DNA from: Christensenella sp. UBA7588
Lineage (GTDB): Bacteria; Bacillota; Clostridia; Christensenellales; CAG-917
NCBI GenBank assembly: GCA_002478945.1
Contig: DLKM01000030.1
Location: 1-14,642 of the forward strand
Length of the DNA: 14,642 nt
Direction of reading: 5' to 3'
Part shown: positions 14,393-14,642 of the stretch, one piece after another
Position numbering within the stretch: the stretch's first letter is position 1
Layout: every line of letters begins with the position of its first letter
Notes under the pieces: model-generated
Databases searched by the model: none
Told to the model about the DNA's origin: nothing
What the model saw: the letters and a program-made list of their open reading frames with translations, nothing else
Program-made: the position numbers and the translations under genes

Positions 14393-14642
14393 AGTGAAGA
14401 AACGTTTAATTTTGGGGGAGTCGTAATTCATTTAATTAAATTTCCCCCTTCCTCAGGTGTTTCCCCTATTGCTATCCTAATAGAGTACCGTCGTAACTCC
14501 TCTAAATACAATAACCCCCTCTTTCCGGACACGCCGGTATTTCTCCCGCCACTCGTATAAGGGCAATTCACTACAACATTGTCCGTCGCTCGTGGGGGCG
14601 ACACTCGGCACTCACATAGAAAGGGATATTTCTCTCGTTATG
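14393..14642. repeat. Right-edge repeat-rich intergenic DNA
   Basis: No gene is supported here. The stretch holds the right copy of the 29-bp repeat (14442-14470), a degenerate second inverted match (14481-14501 against 116-136) and small GC-rich dyads. The only open frame of note is a GTG-initiated 44-codon one on the minus strand (14477-14611) with no clear ribosome binding site. Confidence 0.5.
14442..14470 (-). repeat. 29-bp inverted repeat, right copy
   Basis: Exact reverse complement of 42-70; it reads TTCCCCCTTCCTCAGG at its left end. Because the two copies sit at opposite edges about 14.4 kb apart, they may mark where a contig or region was cut at a dispersed repeat. Confidence 0.8.

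Noticed and set aside
42..14470. Whole window as a composite transposon bounded by the 29-bp inverted repeats
   Set aside because: No transposase, recombinase or target-site duplication is visible, and the neighbouring repeat motifs are arranged differently at the two ends.
14477..14611. 44-codon minus-strand frame with a GTG start
   Set aside because: No convincing ribosome binding site or domain; it lies within the edge repeat family, so it is probably a spurious translation of repeated DNA.

Overview
The window looks like chromosomal DNA of an uncultured, moderate-GC Gram-positive-type bacterium, probably a Clostridia-like Bacillota. The evidence is strong AGGAGG-type ribosome binding sites, near-consensus sigma-A promoters, intrinsic terminators with T-tracts, a TTG start and several ABC-2 type exporters. 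This placement is an inference from style; there is no rRNA or other marker gene. No mobile-element protein, CRISPR array, tRNA or rRNA was seen.

Layout. (1) 1-255: a repeat-rich edge, then a clean terminator serving the leftward gene. (2) 256-1524, minus strand: a CPA2-type cation/proton antiporter with its own promoter. (3) 1689-11246, plus strand: a perfect -35 promoter precedes a small unknown membrane protein (TTG start). Next come an ABC ATPase, a 569-residue ABC-2-like permease and two tandem paralogous giants of 1056 and 1054 residues. Each giant has one N-terminal membrane segment, a charged helical insert, two bacterial Ig-like (Big_2-like) domains and a C-terminal beta-helix-like region. 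(4) 11242-11586: three tandem palindromic repeat units between genes. The first two share identical outer flanks but have different inner arms, each self-complementary. (5) 11654-12356: a DUF308/HdeD-like membrane protein with a consensus promoter and a terminator. (6) 12406-14392: a second, more ordinary ABC-2 exporter (ATPase and 6-TM permease, ATGA overlap). Its terminator is nearly the same as the one before it. (7) 14393-14642: a repeat-rich edge carrying a perfect 29-bp inverted copy of a sequence at positions 42-70.

How the genes may work together. The ABC ATPase, permease and the two giants are tightly spaced and co-oriented, so they are probably co-transcribed. They could form one envelope machine in which the permease works with, or exports something for, two membrane-tethered ectodomain proteins. 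I do not recognise this gene set as a named system; it is the best candidate here for something undescribed. The second ABC pair, the DUF308 gene and the antiporter look like independent envelope or homeostasis units. Core promoters upstream of both ABC clusters carry perfect dyads inside the -35/-10 spacer, which suggests local repressors encoded elsewhere.
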